Source: Bog-473 sp963717455
Lineage (GTDB): Bacteria > Actinomycetota > Acidimicrobiia > Acidimicrobiales > RAAP-2
Assembly: GCA_963717455.1 (NCBI GenBank)
Contig: OY970336.1
Coordinates: 3,100,001-3,164,000, forward strand
DNA: 64,000 bases
Reading direction: 5' to 3'
In this document: positions 18,698-29,039 of the stretch, in pieces
Layout of the letters: each line of letters opens with the position of its first letter
Numbering within the stretch: position 1 is the stretch's first letter
Notes under the pieces: model-generated
Seen by the model: the letters and a program-made list of their open reading frames with translations, nothing else
What the model was told of the DNA's origin: nothing
Database searches by the model: none
Translations under genes and position numbers: made by a program

Positions 18698-19421
18698 TCA
18701 TGGCATCGTCGGGCTCTGATCGATGAGCGCCTCCCGCTTGGCCTCGACCGCCAAGACGGCAGACCTGCGATGGTCGAAGACCAGGTTGCAAGAGGGGTCA
18801 AGTCGCTGTCTGTGAGCACGTCGAGAAGCGGGAGCGGGCGGCAGTCAGCGACACGGGGCCAACGTCGGTGAGCGGCAAGGTAGAGCCGGGTCATCACACT
18901 GGGCATGTCGGGTAGGGCGAGCGATACGACGGCGAGGCGGCCGGTCGGGCGCAGAACTCGACGGCATTCCTGTAAGACGATGGGGATGTCCTGCGTGGCC
19001 ATGAGCTCGAGCGTGAAGCTCATGGTGACGGCGTCCATGCTCTGGTCACCGAGTGGGAGGTATCGGCATCGCCCTGGGCGAGCGCGGGCCTGAGGACGGG
19101 GTTGAGGCGAGTGAGGCGTCGGCGGGTGACCCGGATCATTCCCATGGACGGGTCGACGCCGATGACCGAGCCAGCGACGCCCACCTGCCGGGCCAGCGTG
19201 AGGAGCGTGTGGCCGGTACCGAAGTTGATCTCGACGACGTGCTCGCCCGGTCTGGCATCGAGGAGCCGGAGGCACGCGGCACGAGCTCGGCGCTCGAATG
19301 GGGCTTCGACGAAGTCGTACCAAGGCGACAGATGGTCGTAGGTGGATCGGGCGTCCGCGGTGGAGCGCCGCACCGGTTCCACTCGTGCCGCCCAGGCGCC
19401 GGGTCCCGACTGGCCGGTCAT
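18698..19421 (-). pseudogene. class I SAM-dependent methyltransferase, two frameshifts
   Basis: Starts at ATG 19421 (MTGQSGPGAWAARVEP), overlapping the P-ATPase stop by ATGA. The first frame gives YDHLSPWYDFVEAPFE, motif I VVEINFGTGHTLL, and VIGVDPSMGMI. A one-base shift near 19060 continues into YLPLGDQSMDAVTMSFTLE and VLRPTGRLAVVSLAL. A second shift near 18790 reaches a stop at 18698. Joined, it is about 240 residues and looks like a UbiE/Methyltransf_11-type enzyme. Asn replaces the usual Asp/Gly next to motif I (EINFGTG). Substrate unknown. Confidence 0.7.
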
Positions 19422-21875
19422 ATCGGACCGATAAGGCTCGGGACAGCGGCCGACGGGCCAGGGTGCCGACCCAGCCATCCGTAGGCGGCGAGCTTGACCC
19501 GGTCCTCGACGAGGAACCACAACAACGCGTAGACCCATACGAGCACTGCCCAGCGCCATGGAAGTGGGGCTACGAGCGTGCCAGAGACGGCGATCGCCGT
19601 GGCGAGGGCCTGGGTGCCCACGACCGCGCCGAGGAGCAGGCGGGAGGGCGCAGGTGGGGTCCAGAACGGACCGCGGGTGCGGGTGACGAAGATCGTCAGG
19701 TGACCTGACACCGAGAACTTCAGGTAGATGAGTGTTTGGATCACGTTGTGGCTGAGCCCGAACACGCCGTCGGCCACACCAAAGAGCAGGAAGGTCTCGA
19801 GCACTCCCATGAGGCCGATGGAAGTGGCCACGCTGAGGACGGTCCGCATGTCCCACCTGACCGGCTGCTCGGAGCCGCGGACGTGGTCGTAGGCGATGGT
19901 GAGGATCGCGGCGTCGTTGAGGATGGCCAGCAGCACGATCATGGTGGCAGTGACCGGGAAGAAGTTCACCGCGATGACGGCGAGGACGACAACCAAGAGG
20001 ACACGGATGGTCTCTGCGATGCGGTAGATGGCGTAGCTGGTCATGCGGGCGAAGATCTCCCGGGCCAGCCGGATGGCGTCGACGATCACCGAGAGGCCGG
20101 GCGCAAGGAGCACGACGTCGGCGGCCGCTCGGGCCGCGTCGGTGGCACCGGCCACCGCGATCCCCGCGTCAGCCTGCTTCAAGGCGGGAGCGTCGTTCAC
20201 ACCGTCGCCGGTCATCCCCACGATGTGTCCGCGCTCTTGGAGCAGGCGCACGATGCGGTACTTGTGCTCGGGGAACACCTGGGCGAACCCGTGCGCCTGC
20301 TCGATGCGCTCGGCCAGGTGGTCGTCGCTCTCACCGTCGACCACGAGGTCGCTGGCGGGCAGGATATGGTCGCCGAGCCCGACCTCTCGGGCGATCTCGG
20401 CGCCGATGGCGGCCTGGTCGCCGGTGATCATCTTGACGTGCACGCCGAGGCCCTGGGCGGCGGCGATGGTGGCGGCCGAGTCCTCCCGGGGCGGGTCGGC
20501 CAGGGGGATCACCCCGAGCAGGTGCCACCTGTCCTCGGGGCCGGTGCGGGCGACGCCCAGGGACCGGAAGCCCCGACGTGCGAACTCCTCGGCCTGTGCG
20601 TCGGCGCTGGTTGCAGCCGAATCCCCGTCGCACAGTGCGGTGACGACCTGCGGCGCGCCCTTGGTCACCCGCCACCGAGCTCCCTCGGCGTCGTGGACCC
20701 GCGCCTCGGTACGCTTGGCCACCGGATCGAAGGGCGTGAACGAGTCGACGGTCACCCCGGTGGCCGGCGGATGGTCATCCATGGCAGAGAGCACAGCCAG
20801 GTCGATCGGGTCACGGTCTTCGGCCCGCGAGGCGAGGGCGGCCGCAGCGAGGAGCTCGGCCACGTCGACACCGGGTACGCACCACGGATCGCCGACGGCC
20901 AGCCGGTTCTGGGTCAGGGTGCCGGTCTTGTCCGAGCACAGCACGTCGATGCCCCCGAGCTCCTCGACGGCCGGGAGATGGGTGACGACGGTCTGGCGGT
21001 GGGCCAGCTGGCGGGCCCCGACGGCCATCGTCACCGACAGCACCGCCGGCATCGCCACCGGGATCGAGGCGATGGTGACGACCAGCGCGAACTCAAGGGT
21101 CTGGAGCCAGGGGTTGCCGCGGGCGATCGACACCACCAAGGTCACGCTTACCAGCACCACGGCGATGACGATGAGGTAGTTGCCGATCCGCAACACGGCG
21201 CGCTGGAAATGGCTCACCGTGCCGGCGGTGCTGACAAGTGCGGTGGTGCGGCCGAAGAAGCTCGCCGCGCCGGTGGCGTAGACCTGGGCGTCGGCCTCGC
21301 CGCGGGTGATGATTGCTCCCGAGTACAGCACCTCGCCTCGTCGGCGAGTGACGGGGTGATTCTCCGGTCAGCGCCGACTGGTCGACGGTGACCTCTGCGC
21401 TATCGAGTAGACGGGCGTCGGCGGGGACGACATCGCCGAGGCGGACCCGAACCACGTCGCCGGGTACGAGGTCGCCAACCGGCACCTGCACCCACGCATG
21501 ATCCCTGAGCACCCGCGCCGCGGTGGCAAGGCGTTGTTTGAGCGCAGCCACTGCGTTCGCCGCCTGGTGTTCCTCAGCGAAGGCAACGACGCCGTTCATG
21601 GCCAGGAGGACCCCGATGATCACCGCATCGGTCCAGTGCCCTGCCAACAGGGACAGCGCCAACGCGGCCTCGATCATCCAGGAAATCGGTGCCCAGAAGT
21701 AGCCGGCGAACTCCAGCAACGGGTGTCGGCGTTTCTCCGCGATCTCGTTGGGACCGTAGCGAGCGAGGCGATCTGCAGCCTGGGCCGATGACAGCCCCTC
21801 TCGAGTGGCGCCCAACTCGCGCTCGAGCGCTTCAAGGGGCATCGAGGACAGGTTCGGCGATGACGCCTCGGTCAA
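19418..21875 (-). pseudogene. plasma-membrane proton-efflux type P-ATPase (P3A), one frameshift
   Basis: The N-terminal frame (TTG start at 21875 behind GGGAGG; ATG 21842 is the alternative) has the cation-ATPase N-domain, two TM helices, GDLVPGDVVRVRLGDVVPADA and ALTGES. At 21351-21359 (ACGGGGTGA) one base must be removed to continue in the second frame: YSGAIITRGEA, the phosphorylation motif CSDKTGTLTQN, MITGDQAAIGAEIA, and GMTGDGVNDAPALKQADAGIAV. Six C-terminal helices follow. The compact N-domain and the TGES to DKTGT spacing fit type IIIA H+-ATPases. It would energise the membrane by proton export, matching the ion-transport neighbourhood. A homopolymer indel in assembly is the simplest explanation of the shift. 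Confidence 0.82.
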
Positions 21876-22190
21876 TTCGTGCCTCCCATATGGCCCACTA
21901 CACCCATTGTTGAGTATGGCCCGGAGCGGACACCCAAGGAATCGCGCCACCTGGGGCGATCCTCACGGCGATCGGGGTTTTGCCCGGGACGTCCGCAAGA
22001 GCAAGGACGCGCTGGAGGTGCGACCTGTGATGATCTCGCTTTGGATTCGTTTCTGTGGCCCTCAGGAGGCGGCCTCCGGCGAGGCCGACAACGGCGGAGG
22101 GCTTGGCCTTGGGGGCAGCGCCGCTGTTCCATGACACTGGAGAAAGCACATCGGCAGACGTGACATCTCCCATCGTGGCACGCTGAGGTC
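21876..22190. other. divergent intergenic region
   Basis: About 315 bases between the divergent P-ATPase and FAD-monooxygenase genes. It should hold both promoters. I see no ORF with coding character and no clear operator. Confidence 0.4.
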
Positions 22191-23304
22191 GTGAGGGCAC
22201 TCATCATCGGAGCGGGAATGGCCGGCCTTACGCTGGCTGCCCGACTGTGCCAGCAGGGCCGGACACCGGACATCGTGGAGAGGGCCACATCGGCCGAAGG
22301 TGGCTACGCCATCTGTGGGGAGCTGCGTGCTCAACGGGTTGGGCACGTTCGAACAGCTGATGGAGCTCTCCCTCCCCCTCGAGCGCTACGAAATGGCGAG
22401 CGGTTCAGGTCAGGTGCTCCAGTCCTTCGACATCTCCATCCTCGTCGGCGACATCGGGCCGCTGCTGATGATCAACCGCGCGGATTTGGTATGCCTGCTC
22501 GAGTCGAGTTGTGCCGACGCAGATATGCGGAGGGGAGTCACCGTCACCTCGCTCGTCCAGCACCCCGATGAGGTACAGGTCGGTTTCAATGACGGGACAA
22601 CGGAGCGATTCGACGTCGTCGTCGCCTGCGACGGCATCGAGTCATCGACCCGTGACCAGGTCTTCGGCGCGGCCAAGGGGTACGACTCGGGCTGGATCCT
22701 TTGGACCTGGTGGGCTGATGCGAATCGCTTCGATCCCACCATCACCCGAGAGTGGTGGGGAGCGGGCTGCTTCTTCGGGGCCTATCCGGCACCGGGCCAG
22801 GTGATGTGTGCTGCAGGGGGTCCGAGAGATGCCCTGTTAGGAGAGGACGTGCCGTCGGTGCTGAGCTATCACATGGCCGACCTGATCGGCCAGGTCCCAG
22901 TCGTGGGTACCGCCATTGGCGACTTGGACGATGCCTATTCGTGGGCCATGCGTGACGTCCGTTCCGAGCGCTGGGTCGACCGGCGAGTCGTGCTCTGCGG
23001 AGACGCTGCCGTCGGATTCATGCCCACGGCAGGAGTTGGTGCCTCAAACGCCATGCGGGCGGCGGCAGGGCTCGCCGACGAACTGTCACGTGCCAACGGT
23101 GCGTCGGTCCCATTGGCTCTCGAGCTGTACGAAAAGCGGTGCCGAAGTGTGATCGAACGAAGTCAGACCGACTCACGACGTCAGGCTCGTGTGATGTTCG
23201 TTAGACGACCACGCCTTGCGTGGGCCCGAGACCAGCTGGCTCGTCGCATTCCCGCCAAGAGGGCCCTGAGCGAGATTATCGACAGCGCACATCAGCCGTT
23301 TTGA
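22191..23304 (+). pseudogene. FAD-dependent monooxygenase (PHBH/UbiH-like), one frameshift
   Basis: GTG 22191 opens MRALIIGAGMAGLTLAARLCQQG, the FAD-binding GxGxxG Rossmann strand. Frame must change near 22310-22330, just after EGGYAI. The rest (22300-23304 frame) has NRADLVCLLES, VVACDGIESSTR (the DG motif) and WVDRRVVLCGDAAVGFMPTAGVGASNAM (the GD motif, with a typical P/G-rich loop). Total about 370 residues, the normal length. Hydroxylates an aromatic or polyketide-like substrate using NAD(P)H in the family; substrate not inferable. Confidence 0.78.
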
Positions 23305-23541
23305 TCCAAAGGTGGCCACGCCGTTGAACCTGTCAGTGAGACAACATGGGACGGTCCCAAACCCGCGGATGACGCATGACCACCTAGCCGTTGTCGGCAA
23401 GGTCACCGAATCACGGTCAGTCGAAGGGGTCGGATTTGACCCGTTCAGGACCTGCCGCAGAAGCGCATCAGTCCCGATCTGGGGCAGGTGGGCCCCGCTG
23501 CCGGCGGGCGAGCAGAGGTCAGCCGAATACAGTCCAAGGTC

Positions 23542-24213
23542 ATGCCGCTCGATGCCGCAGGGTCTCGCCGCTTCTACGATCGCTTCGGTCGGTTACAGGA
23601 CACGCAGCGCTTCTATGAGGACCCTGCCGTCCACCGGCTCGTCGAACGAGCGGACTTCGAGCGAAGCGAGTCCGTGTTCGAGCTTGGCTGCGGGACCGGG
23701 CGCATGGCCTCCAACCTGCTGATCTCGACACTTTCCCCGTCAGCCAAGTATTTCGGGGTTGACGTCAGCCCAGTCATGGTCGGGCTCGCCAAGACCCGCC
23801 TGGCGCCGTGGTCACAGCGAGCGAAAGTCCAGCTCCTTGAGCCTCCGGCCGTGGAACTGCCCGGAGACGACGGAGCCTTCGACCATTTCCTGGCGACCTA
23901 CGTCTTCGATCTCCTCGGCCCCGAGGACGGGCATGCACTCATCACCGAGGCGGGACGTCTCCTTGTTCCGGGCGGCCTGCTTGCACTGGTCTCGCTGACC
24001 CACGGGACAACAGCAATGAACCGGATCGTCGCATCTGGCTGGAGTGCGATCGCCACTCGCTGGCCTGCTCTGGTCGGTGGCTGCCGACCGATTGAGCTAA
24101 GCGATCTCGTGACGGGACCGGAGTGGCAACTCGACTACGTCGAGGTGGTCATCTGCTACGGCATCCCATCCGAGGTCGTCGTTGCCCATCGTGAACACAT
24201 CACGGAGAGCTGA
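23542..24213 (+). CDS. class I SAM-dependent methyltransferase
   Basis: 223 residues from ATG 23542 (MPLDAAGSRRFYDRFGRLQD). Motif I VFELGCGTGRMASNL, acidic ribose-binding loop YFGVDVSPVMVGLA, motif II-like FDHFLATYVFDLL, and motif III LLVPGGLLALVSL are all present and in one frame. Resembles UbiE/Methyltransf_11 enzymes acting on small molecules. Follows the monooxygenase by about 240 bases on the same strand. Confidence 0.88.
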   Translation: MPLDAAGSRRFYDRFGRLQDTQRFYEDPAVHRLVERADFERSESVFELGCGTGRMASNLLISTLSPSAKYFGVDVSPVMVGLAKTRLAPWSQRAKVQLLEPPAVELPGDDGAFDHFLATYVFDLLGPEDGHALITEAGRLLVPGGLLALVSLTHGTTAMNRIVASGWSAIATRWPALVGGCRPIELSDLVTGPEWQLDYVEVVICYGIPSEVVVAHREHITES

Positions 24214-24269
24214 GGCCACGACGTGGCCACCGTGCCGGCGACTGTTTGGGGGGCACCTGCCGACGTGAC

Positions 24270-24501
24270 TCACCTCGACCGCCGAAGCGGCAATCCGAAT
24301 CGGATCAGGTTGCCATCGGGGTCCGTGTGCGAGACCTTCCCGCTTGCCATAGTCGAAGTTATCGGGACCGATGATCACGAGACCAGCCCTGCGCCACTCG
24401 TCAGCGAGCTGATCAGCATCTTCGTAGTGGATGTACAGCGATTCGGTCTCCGGCGTCTCACCCTCGTCCCGGAACCATCCGCAATGCCGCTGACAGGGCA
24501 T
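24270..24501 (-). pseudogene. VOC/glyoxalase-fold protein relic
   Basis: The C-terminal half of a vicinal-oxygen-chelate domain: SLYIHYEDADQLADEWRRAGL, then GPDNFDYGKREG, and after a one-base shift near 24330 SHTDPDGNLIRFGLP to a TGA at 24270. The DPDGN-(I/L)RF ending is diagnostic of VOC proteins (bleomycin-resistance/glyoxalase). The N-terminal beta-alpha-beta unit is missing or scrambled upstream. Confidence 0.65.
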
Positions 24502-24550
24502 TGCTGGGTCTGGAGGTCCAGAACGTGGAGTGATGATCGCTCAGCCCTTC

Positions 24551-25078
24551 TTAGTCGTCATCTACATGACCGCTGAATCGAAGTATCAGCAAGCCCAGGA
24601 GCAGGAAGACGACGACGCCAACTCCAACTCCCAGGGAAATCAGAGTGTTATAGAAGGCACGTTGCGAAAGGGGAGCGCTGATCGTCAAGTGGGCTGACGA
24701 ACTGAGGATGTCCCGGACTCCGGCCAATATGCCAATGATGAGAAACGGCCGCACCGGGAACACAGACGACCTCAGATGGCCGAAGACCGTGTGGGCGATA
24801 TCGAGGATGATGATGACGACCAGGATCCCGTCGATTGCGGTCACAACGGCCTCGGGGAACGCCTTTCCGTAGCGGAGGAAACTAATCACGGTTCGCACGA
24901 GGACGAGGCTGGCCACCAGCAGCAGGCTGGCCACGATTACATATTCAACGCCGATGATGATCCACCTCACCAGCGAATCCGCTCTGAAGGTGTGCTTTGC
25001 CGGATTGGCTGGAGCGTCAGCCACAAATCGGGACGATAGCCGCAGATTGCTCGCTGGGAGTCTCCGATTGTCAAACAC
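24551..25078 (-). CDS. PsiE-like phosphate-starvation family membrane protein
   Basis: 175 residues with four transmembrane helices. The segments IIIGVEYVIVASLLLVASLVLV, AIDGILVVIIILDIAHTVFGHL, and VRPFLIIGILAGVRDILSSSAHL match the PsiE family layout, including the His and Arg positions between helices two and three. Function of the family is unclear. A hydrophilic N-terminal about 35 residues precede the first helix. A later start is possible. Confidence 0.7.
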   Translation of the reverse strand: MFDNRRLPASNLRLSSRFVADAPANPAKHTFRADSLVRWIIIGVEYVIVASLLLVASLVLVRTVISFLRYGKAFPEAVVTAIDGILVVIIILDIAHTVFGHLRSSVFPVRPFLIIGILAGVRDILSSSAHLTISAPLSQRAFYNTLISLGVGVGVVVFLLLGLLILRFSGHVDDD

Positions 25079-25327
25079 ATGGACAGCGTCGATTGACTCA
25101 CCAACGCGGCCGGAGTCAGCCGAGAACGGTGTCCCAATCCGCGCGTAGAAGTTGTCCCACCGTCCCGATGGGTACTGGGATAACCCCCGAGAGCAGGATG
25201 ATTCGATGCACGTAGGCTCGCCCGAACGATTGGCTCTGTGTGGAAGATCGGTACGTTTGGTGGCATGCCGACCGGTGACTCATGCCCTTGTCTCGAAGGA
25301 GCACATCGATAGGACGTCTAACCGGCG

Positions 25328-25519
25328 GTGAAGGGGCGGAGCCTGAGGTGGCACACTTGGTGGGTGGCTCAACGCAAGCACGATCCGAAGGTCCTCGCTG
25401 GCCTCATTGTCGTGCATGTCGTCGTGGCGGCGTTCAGTTGGAGAGACATCCGACACCGAGATCCCAGCCAGATTCGTGGCCCGAAGTGGGTGTGGCGCTT
25501 TGATCCGGTCCCTTCTTGA
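25328..25519 (+). CDS. small one-helix protein, probably truncated
   Basis: 63 residues: WHTWWVAQRKHDPKVLAG, a single transmembrane helix (LIVVHVVVAAFSW), then RDIRHRDPSQIRGPKWVWR. The Arg-Gly-Pro-Lys-Trp motif is typical of short actinobacterial membrane proteins that normally continue into a second helix. Here the frame ends soon after, so this looks like a 3'-truncated gene abutting an NHL-repeat fragment. Confidence 0.45.
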   Translation: MKGRSLRWHTWWVAQRKHDPKVLAGLIVVHVVVAAFSWRDIRHRDPSQIRGPKWVWRFDPVPS

Positions 25520-25520
25520 G

Positions 25521-25640
25521 GAATCCTGATCACCGCGGACTTGTCGGCGAATCCATTGCCGTAAAAGGTATCGAGATAGATCGTCCCGTCGGGCCCGATT
25601 GCGATGCCGTTCGGTGAAAACCCGGTGATCCCGAGGTAGG
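25521..25640 (-). pseudogene. fragment of an NHL/SMP-30-type repeat protein
   Basis: Minus strand reads GITGFSPNGIAIGPDGTIYL then DTFYGNGFADKSAVIRIP, about 40 codons of a propeller blade of the NHL/SMP-30 type. Nothing of the rest of such a protein is in frame on either side. Confidence 0.5.
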
Positions 25641-26021
25641 ATCAGCGGTTTCTGCGCGCTTCGGCTCGGACAACGCAGCCCGCGCAGCGATAACCGCGTC
25701 GCGGGCGTTCATGCCGTTGAGCGCGAGGTTCAGTCCAACCTCTCTTTCGTCGCCGGGGAGCTTTTGGAGCTCGTCCTAGCCGGCGTTGATCTCCTGCCGG
25801 CGTCGCGCATCACCCGGATGACCCCAGGTGCCCGTCACACCCTGTTCCTGCGCCTCTCTTGCTCATGGGCCCTGGCGAGGTCCCAGAAGGTGTGGTGGAA
25901 GGTGTGGCGTTGGCTCATCGGCGCCAGGCTACTGGCGGGTCCGTTGGCCAACGGGAGAGCGAACGTATCGAGGACAACGAAGACGACGAGCTGTGCGAAA
26001 ACAGCGATCCCGAGGCACTGC
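25640..26021. other. scrambled region between gene fragments
   Basis: A minus-strand stretch near 25690-25770 reads LPGDEREVGLNLALNGMNAR, which looks protein-like but is not recognised. The remainder shows no coding bias I can support. Confidence 0.3.
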
Positions 26022-26750
26022 TCAGCTGTGCGAGGCCTTCCCGCAGAGGACGTATGGGCGAACGGTCATCTGTTCCCCGGTACCTAGCGGAGCGATTACC
26101 GATCCCACGGCCCGCCATCCATTAGTGCTCGTGGGGTACGAGGACCGCAGCGCGACGCTCTTGCTCGAAAGACCCGGCGCAGAGACCTGTGCACCGCCCC
26201 CGAGCGCGAGCTGACCCTGAGGACAATTCGCCGTGGCGGTGACGCTCGTACCCACGGGCGGATCCAGGGGGGAGAGCACCGGCGTTCCCGGTATCGTCGT
26301 GCTCGCGACGACCGTGCCGCTCGCCTCAGTCGCTCCAGTTGCTCCGGTCGCACCGACCGGGCCCCGGGCACCGGTGGCTCCCGCGGGACCCTGTAGGCCC
26401 GTGAGCCCGGTTGCACCCTTCGCTCCAGCCGGGCCCGCTGCTCCAGCAGGCCCTTGTGGCCCAGGCACACCCTGGACTCCTTGAGGCCCTGTCGAGCCTT
26501 GGAGCCCCGTTGGCCCTTGAGGACCAGCGACGGCGTCGGGCGACGACACGTACGAAAGGATCCCCATGCCGAGGGCGCCAGCTGCCAGCACAACTGCGAT
26601 CGCTATCCCACCGAGGATCAGCCAGTCCACCTTTGACTGCTTGGCTGCAGCGACTCGTTCGTCGGTTGGTGGCCCGATCTCGCGAATCTGCTGAGTGTCT
26701 CCAAGACCAACGAGTGTCGGCTGCTGATCGTCGGCGTGTGCCACCTTCAT
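26022..26750 (-). CDS. membrane-anchored collagen-like repeat protein
   Basis: 242 residues from ATG 26750 behind a GGGAGGGA site. Cytoplasmic N-terminus of about 40 residues, one transmembrane helix (WLILGGIAIAVVLAAGALGM), then about 22 uninterrupted Gly-X-Y triplets (GPQGPTGLQGSTGPQG to GATGATGATE), and a about 95-residue C-terminal domain with Cys at TATANCPQGQLALGGGAQ. The collagen triplets should form a trimeric stalk outside the cell that presents the C-terminal domain; this is the architecture of bacterial collagen-like surface proteins. Confidence 0.85.
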   Translation of the reverse strand: MKVAHADDQQPTLVGLGDTQQIREIGPPTDERVAAAKQSKVDWLILGGIAIAVVLAAGALGMGILSYVSSPDAVAGPQGPTGLQGSTGPQGVQGVPGPQGPAGAAGPAGAKGATGLTGLQGPAGATGARGPVGATGATGATEASGTVVASTTIPGTPVLSPLDPPVGTSVTATANCPQGQLALGGGAQVSAPGLSSKSVALRSSYPTSTNGWRAVGSVIAPLGTGEQMTVRPYVLCGKASHS

Positions 26751-26957
26751 GGCGCTCCCTCCCGTTCCTTCTCTGGACGAGCAGCTCGGCTCGTCATCTC
26801 GTGATCAGACCCGATCCGCTCAAGACCGGAGGCATCGCAGAAGGGCGATCATCGAGGAACTACCCCCGTCGTTAAGACGGTCGTAAGAAAGAAGGAGAAA
26901 TGTGAACCGTCTGATCAGCGCGGGGATCGGACGAAGACGTCGATCGCAATGGCGCAA

Positions 26958-27305
26958 TCAGGACTCGCCTTCGCGGACCTCACGCGCGATCCGGGCCGCA
27001 AGCTGGCGAGAGAAGCCGTAGAGGCGGCCAAGGTCGCCGATCGTCATTCCTTCGGAGAGCCCAAGGGCGAAGACCGCTTGGCGGACCCGGTGGCGTGCCC
27101 GCTCGAGTTCGTCGAGTTGGCGTGCGACGTCGGACCAGGGCATGGCCATGTCGGAGAATGCGTCGGTGACGGGCACCTTCTTGGCAACTCGGGTTCGTAG
27201 CGTCCCGTAGGTCGAGCCGGCTTCGGCCAACACCCGTTGCGTGCGCTCCATCGTCTTTTCGAGATCAGCCAGTGCCGACTGCAACGCCCGGCGCTCGGTG
27301 CTCAT
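26958..27305 (-). CDS. hypothetical helical protein (115 aa)
   Basis: An N-terminal coiled-coil-like helix (ALQSALADLEKTMERTQRVLAEAG), a middle acidic segment, and a C-terminal helix-turn-helix-like end (MTIGDLGRLYGFSRQLAARIAREVREG) that resembles sigma-70 region 4 or small HTH proteins. A DNA-binding role is possible but unproven. Clean single frame. Confidence 0.6.
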   Translation of the reverse strand: MSTERRALQSALADLEKTMERTQRVLAEAGSTYGTLRTRVAKKVPVTDAFSDMAMPWSDVARQLDELERARHRVRQAVFALGLSEGMTIGDLGRLYGFSRQLAARIAREVREGES

Positions 27306-27449
27306 CGCGACGGCAGCCTACGGCGATCGCTGAGACGAATCTGAGCTCAACCTCGTCGTGGACCGGGCCGACAACCATGACAACACCTGTTGTCATGGAG
27401 AAGGGGTCCCGGCTGCTGTGTTCGGGCGAATGAAGGGATTGGGGACGCG

Positions 27450-28415
27450 ATGGCGTGGTGGCGGGATCGGATCGCAACCAGCACCGAGTTGCGCCTCGGG
27501 CTGCGTACGGCTCACGCCGATGGCGGGTTCACCCTTCTCGAACTGCTCATCGTGATGGCGGTCCTAGGCATTCTGGCGGGGATCGTCGTCTTTAGCCTCC
27601 AAGGGGTTGGGAGCTCTGCCGCGGTGGCAGCCTGCCAGTCGGACTTTGCAACGACGACCGAGGCGGTCACCGCTTACCAGGCCCAAATGGGCGGCTACCC
27701 AGGGGGCACCGGGTCGGCCACCGTCACGGACTCGGACCTGGGCATTGCGCCAGGGTTCACTTCCGGAGCAGCACCGAGCGGAGTCAATGCCGCCCGCGCC
27801 GGCGGCGAACTCTTGGTCTCTGGTGCGACGGCACCAAACCTCGGTGGCACCGACAGCGACGGACCTTGGCTTAAAGAGGCCCCACAGAACCCGGGGAAGT
27901 ACACCATCTGGGTCGCCAACGATGGAAGCGGCATCGTCCAGGTGCTCGACGCGGCCGGCCAGGTCCCTGCTGGCGCCACGCACACCGCGAAGGACTGCAG
28001 CGCCGTGTCGGCTGGAGGCGTTGCCACAACCACAACGACAGCGGCGCCGACAACAACGAGTACCACTCCTCCGACTACAACAACCAGCACCGAGCCCCCA
28101 ACGACTACAACGACGACGAGCGCTCCAACCACGACCACAACCACGGCGCCTCACAACCAGGCGCCCGCATTCACCAGCGACGACGCGACGACGTTCCGTC
28201 ACGGCGTCTTCGGTTCCTTCATCGTGACCGCGTCAGGCTCGCCTCAGCCCTCGCTGAAGGTTTCGGGATCTCTGCCCTCTGGAGTCAGCTTCAATCGCAC
28301 CAGCGGTGTGCTGAGCGGCACCCCAAAGAAGTCGGGCACCTACCGGCTGACCTTCACGGCGAGCAATGGGACACGGCCGAATGCGACGCAGTCGTTCACC
28401 CTGATCGTCGATTGA
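27450..28415 (+). CDS. type IV pseudopilin with Thr-rich linker and Ig-like domain
   Basis: 321 residues from ATG 27450 (MAWWRDRIATSTELRLG). Class III prepilin signal DGGFTLLELLIVMAVLGILAG: cleavage after Gly, Phe at +1, Glu at +5, hydrophobic helix, as in PilE/GspG pseudopilins. A globular pilin-like region follows to about residue 180, then a Thr/Pro-rich linker of about 50 residues (TTTTSTEPP-type), then a putative Ig (He_PIG) domain with GSLPSGVSFNRTSGVLSGTP. The added Ig domain suggests a tip or minor pilin for binding. No pilus assembly genes are nearby. Confidence 0.85.
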   Translation: MAWWRDRIATSTELRLGLRTAHADGGFTLLELLIVMAVLGILAGIVVFSLQGVGSSAAVAACQSDFATTTEAVTAYQAQMGGYPGGTGSATVTDSDLGIAPGFTSGAAPSGVNAARAGGELLVSGATAPNLGGTDSDGPWLKEAPQNPGKYTIWVANDGSGIVQVLDAAGQVPAGATHTAKDCSAVSAGGVATTTTTAAPTTTSTTPPTTTTSTEPPTTTTTTSAPTTTTTTAPHNQAPAFTSDDATTFRHGVFGSFIVTASGSPQPSLKVSGSLPSGVSFNRTSGVLSGTPKKSGTYRLTFTASNGTRPNATQSFTLIVD

Positions 28416-28562
28416 CGAACGACGTCAAGTTCCTCCGCACACAGACGATGGTCCACTCAACTTCAGTCCGACGGCTGCTTGAACGAGATACCGCCACACC
28501 GGGGCGTACTCCGATCCGCCGTCAGGATGTGCCATATCGTTGGCGGTGAAGGTGGTTGTCAC

Positions 28563-29036
28563 TCAGGTCACCGGGCTGAACGCGACCATCGGGATCTCGC
28601 GCATCATCTCGACGCGGCCTGCATCCGTTCCGTCGTACGACACGCCCATCATCGAGTAGAGCTTGGCCGCTGTCTTTGGATGGGCCCGTTCGTAGGCGCC
28701 CATGACCTTCGCGGCCTCTGCGGCATCGAGGAACCGTACGCTTGCCCCGTGCCGTCGGGATCCGACCCACACCGCCACGAGCCCACCGGCTTGCAGATTG
28801 CGATACCAGTCGGCGTCGGGCCCAGTCCCCGAAGTGCACACCCATTCCTTCGACAAGTGCCCCGTCACCTCGACGACGGTGAAATGGCGCGCGCCGCTCC
28901 TGCGTCCGAGATGTTCGATCATCACGAAGCGATACCCGAAGACGATGCCGAGGTGTGCGCGGTAGAGGTAGGTGGGGGCCTTGAGCATCCGCTTCAGCCA
29001 CCCGGTCGGTTTGTGGGAGAAGTCGATCAATGGCAT
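28563..29036 (-). CDS. deazaflavin (F420)-dependent nitroreductase-family protein
   Basis: 157 residues from ATG 29036 (MPLIDFSHKPTGWLKRMLKAP). The core GYRFVMIEHLGRRSGARHFTVVEV, then WYRNLQAGGLVAVWVGSRRHGA matches the Ddn/FDOR-B family of F420H2-dependent reductases, in which this beta-barrel binds F420. Presence of an F420 enzyme fits an actinobacterial host. It follows a truncated CBS fragment on the same strand. Confidence 0.85.
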   Translation of the reverse strand: MPLIDFSHKPTGWLKRMLKAPTYLYRAHLGIVFGYRFVMIEHLGRRSGARHFTVVEVTGHLSKEWVCTSGTGPDADWYRNLQAGGLVAVWVGSRRHGASVRFLDAAEAAKVMGAYERAHPKTAAKLYSMMGVSYDGTDAGRVEMMREIPMVAFSPVT

Positions 29037-29039
29037 TGC

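Noticed and set aside
19736..21391. 551-codon plus-strand ORF opposite the P-ATPase
   Set aside because: Antisense shadow; composition is His/Gly/Asp-rich and the opposite strand has clear P-ATPase motifs.
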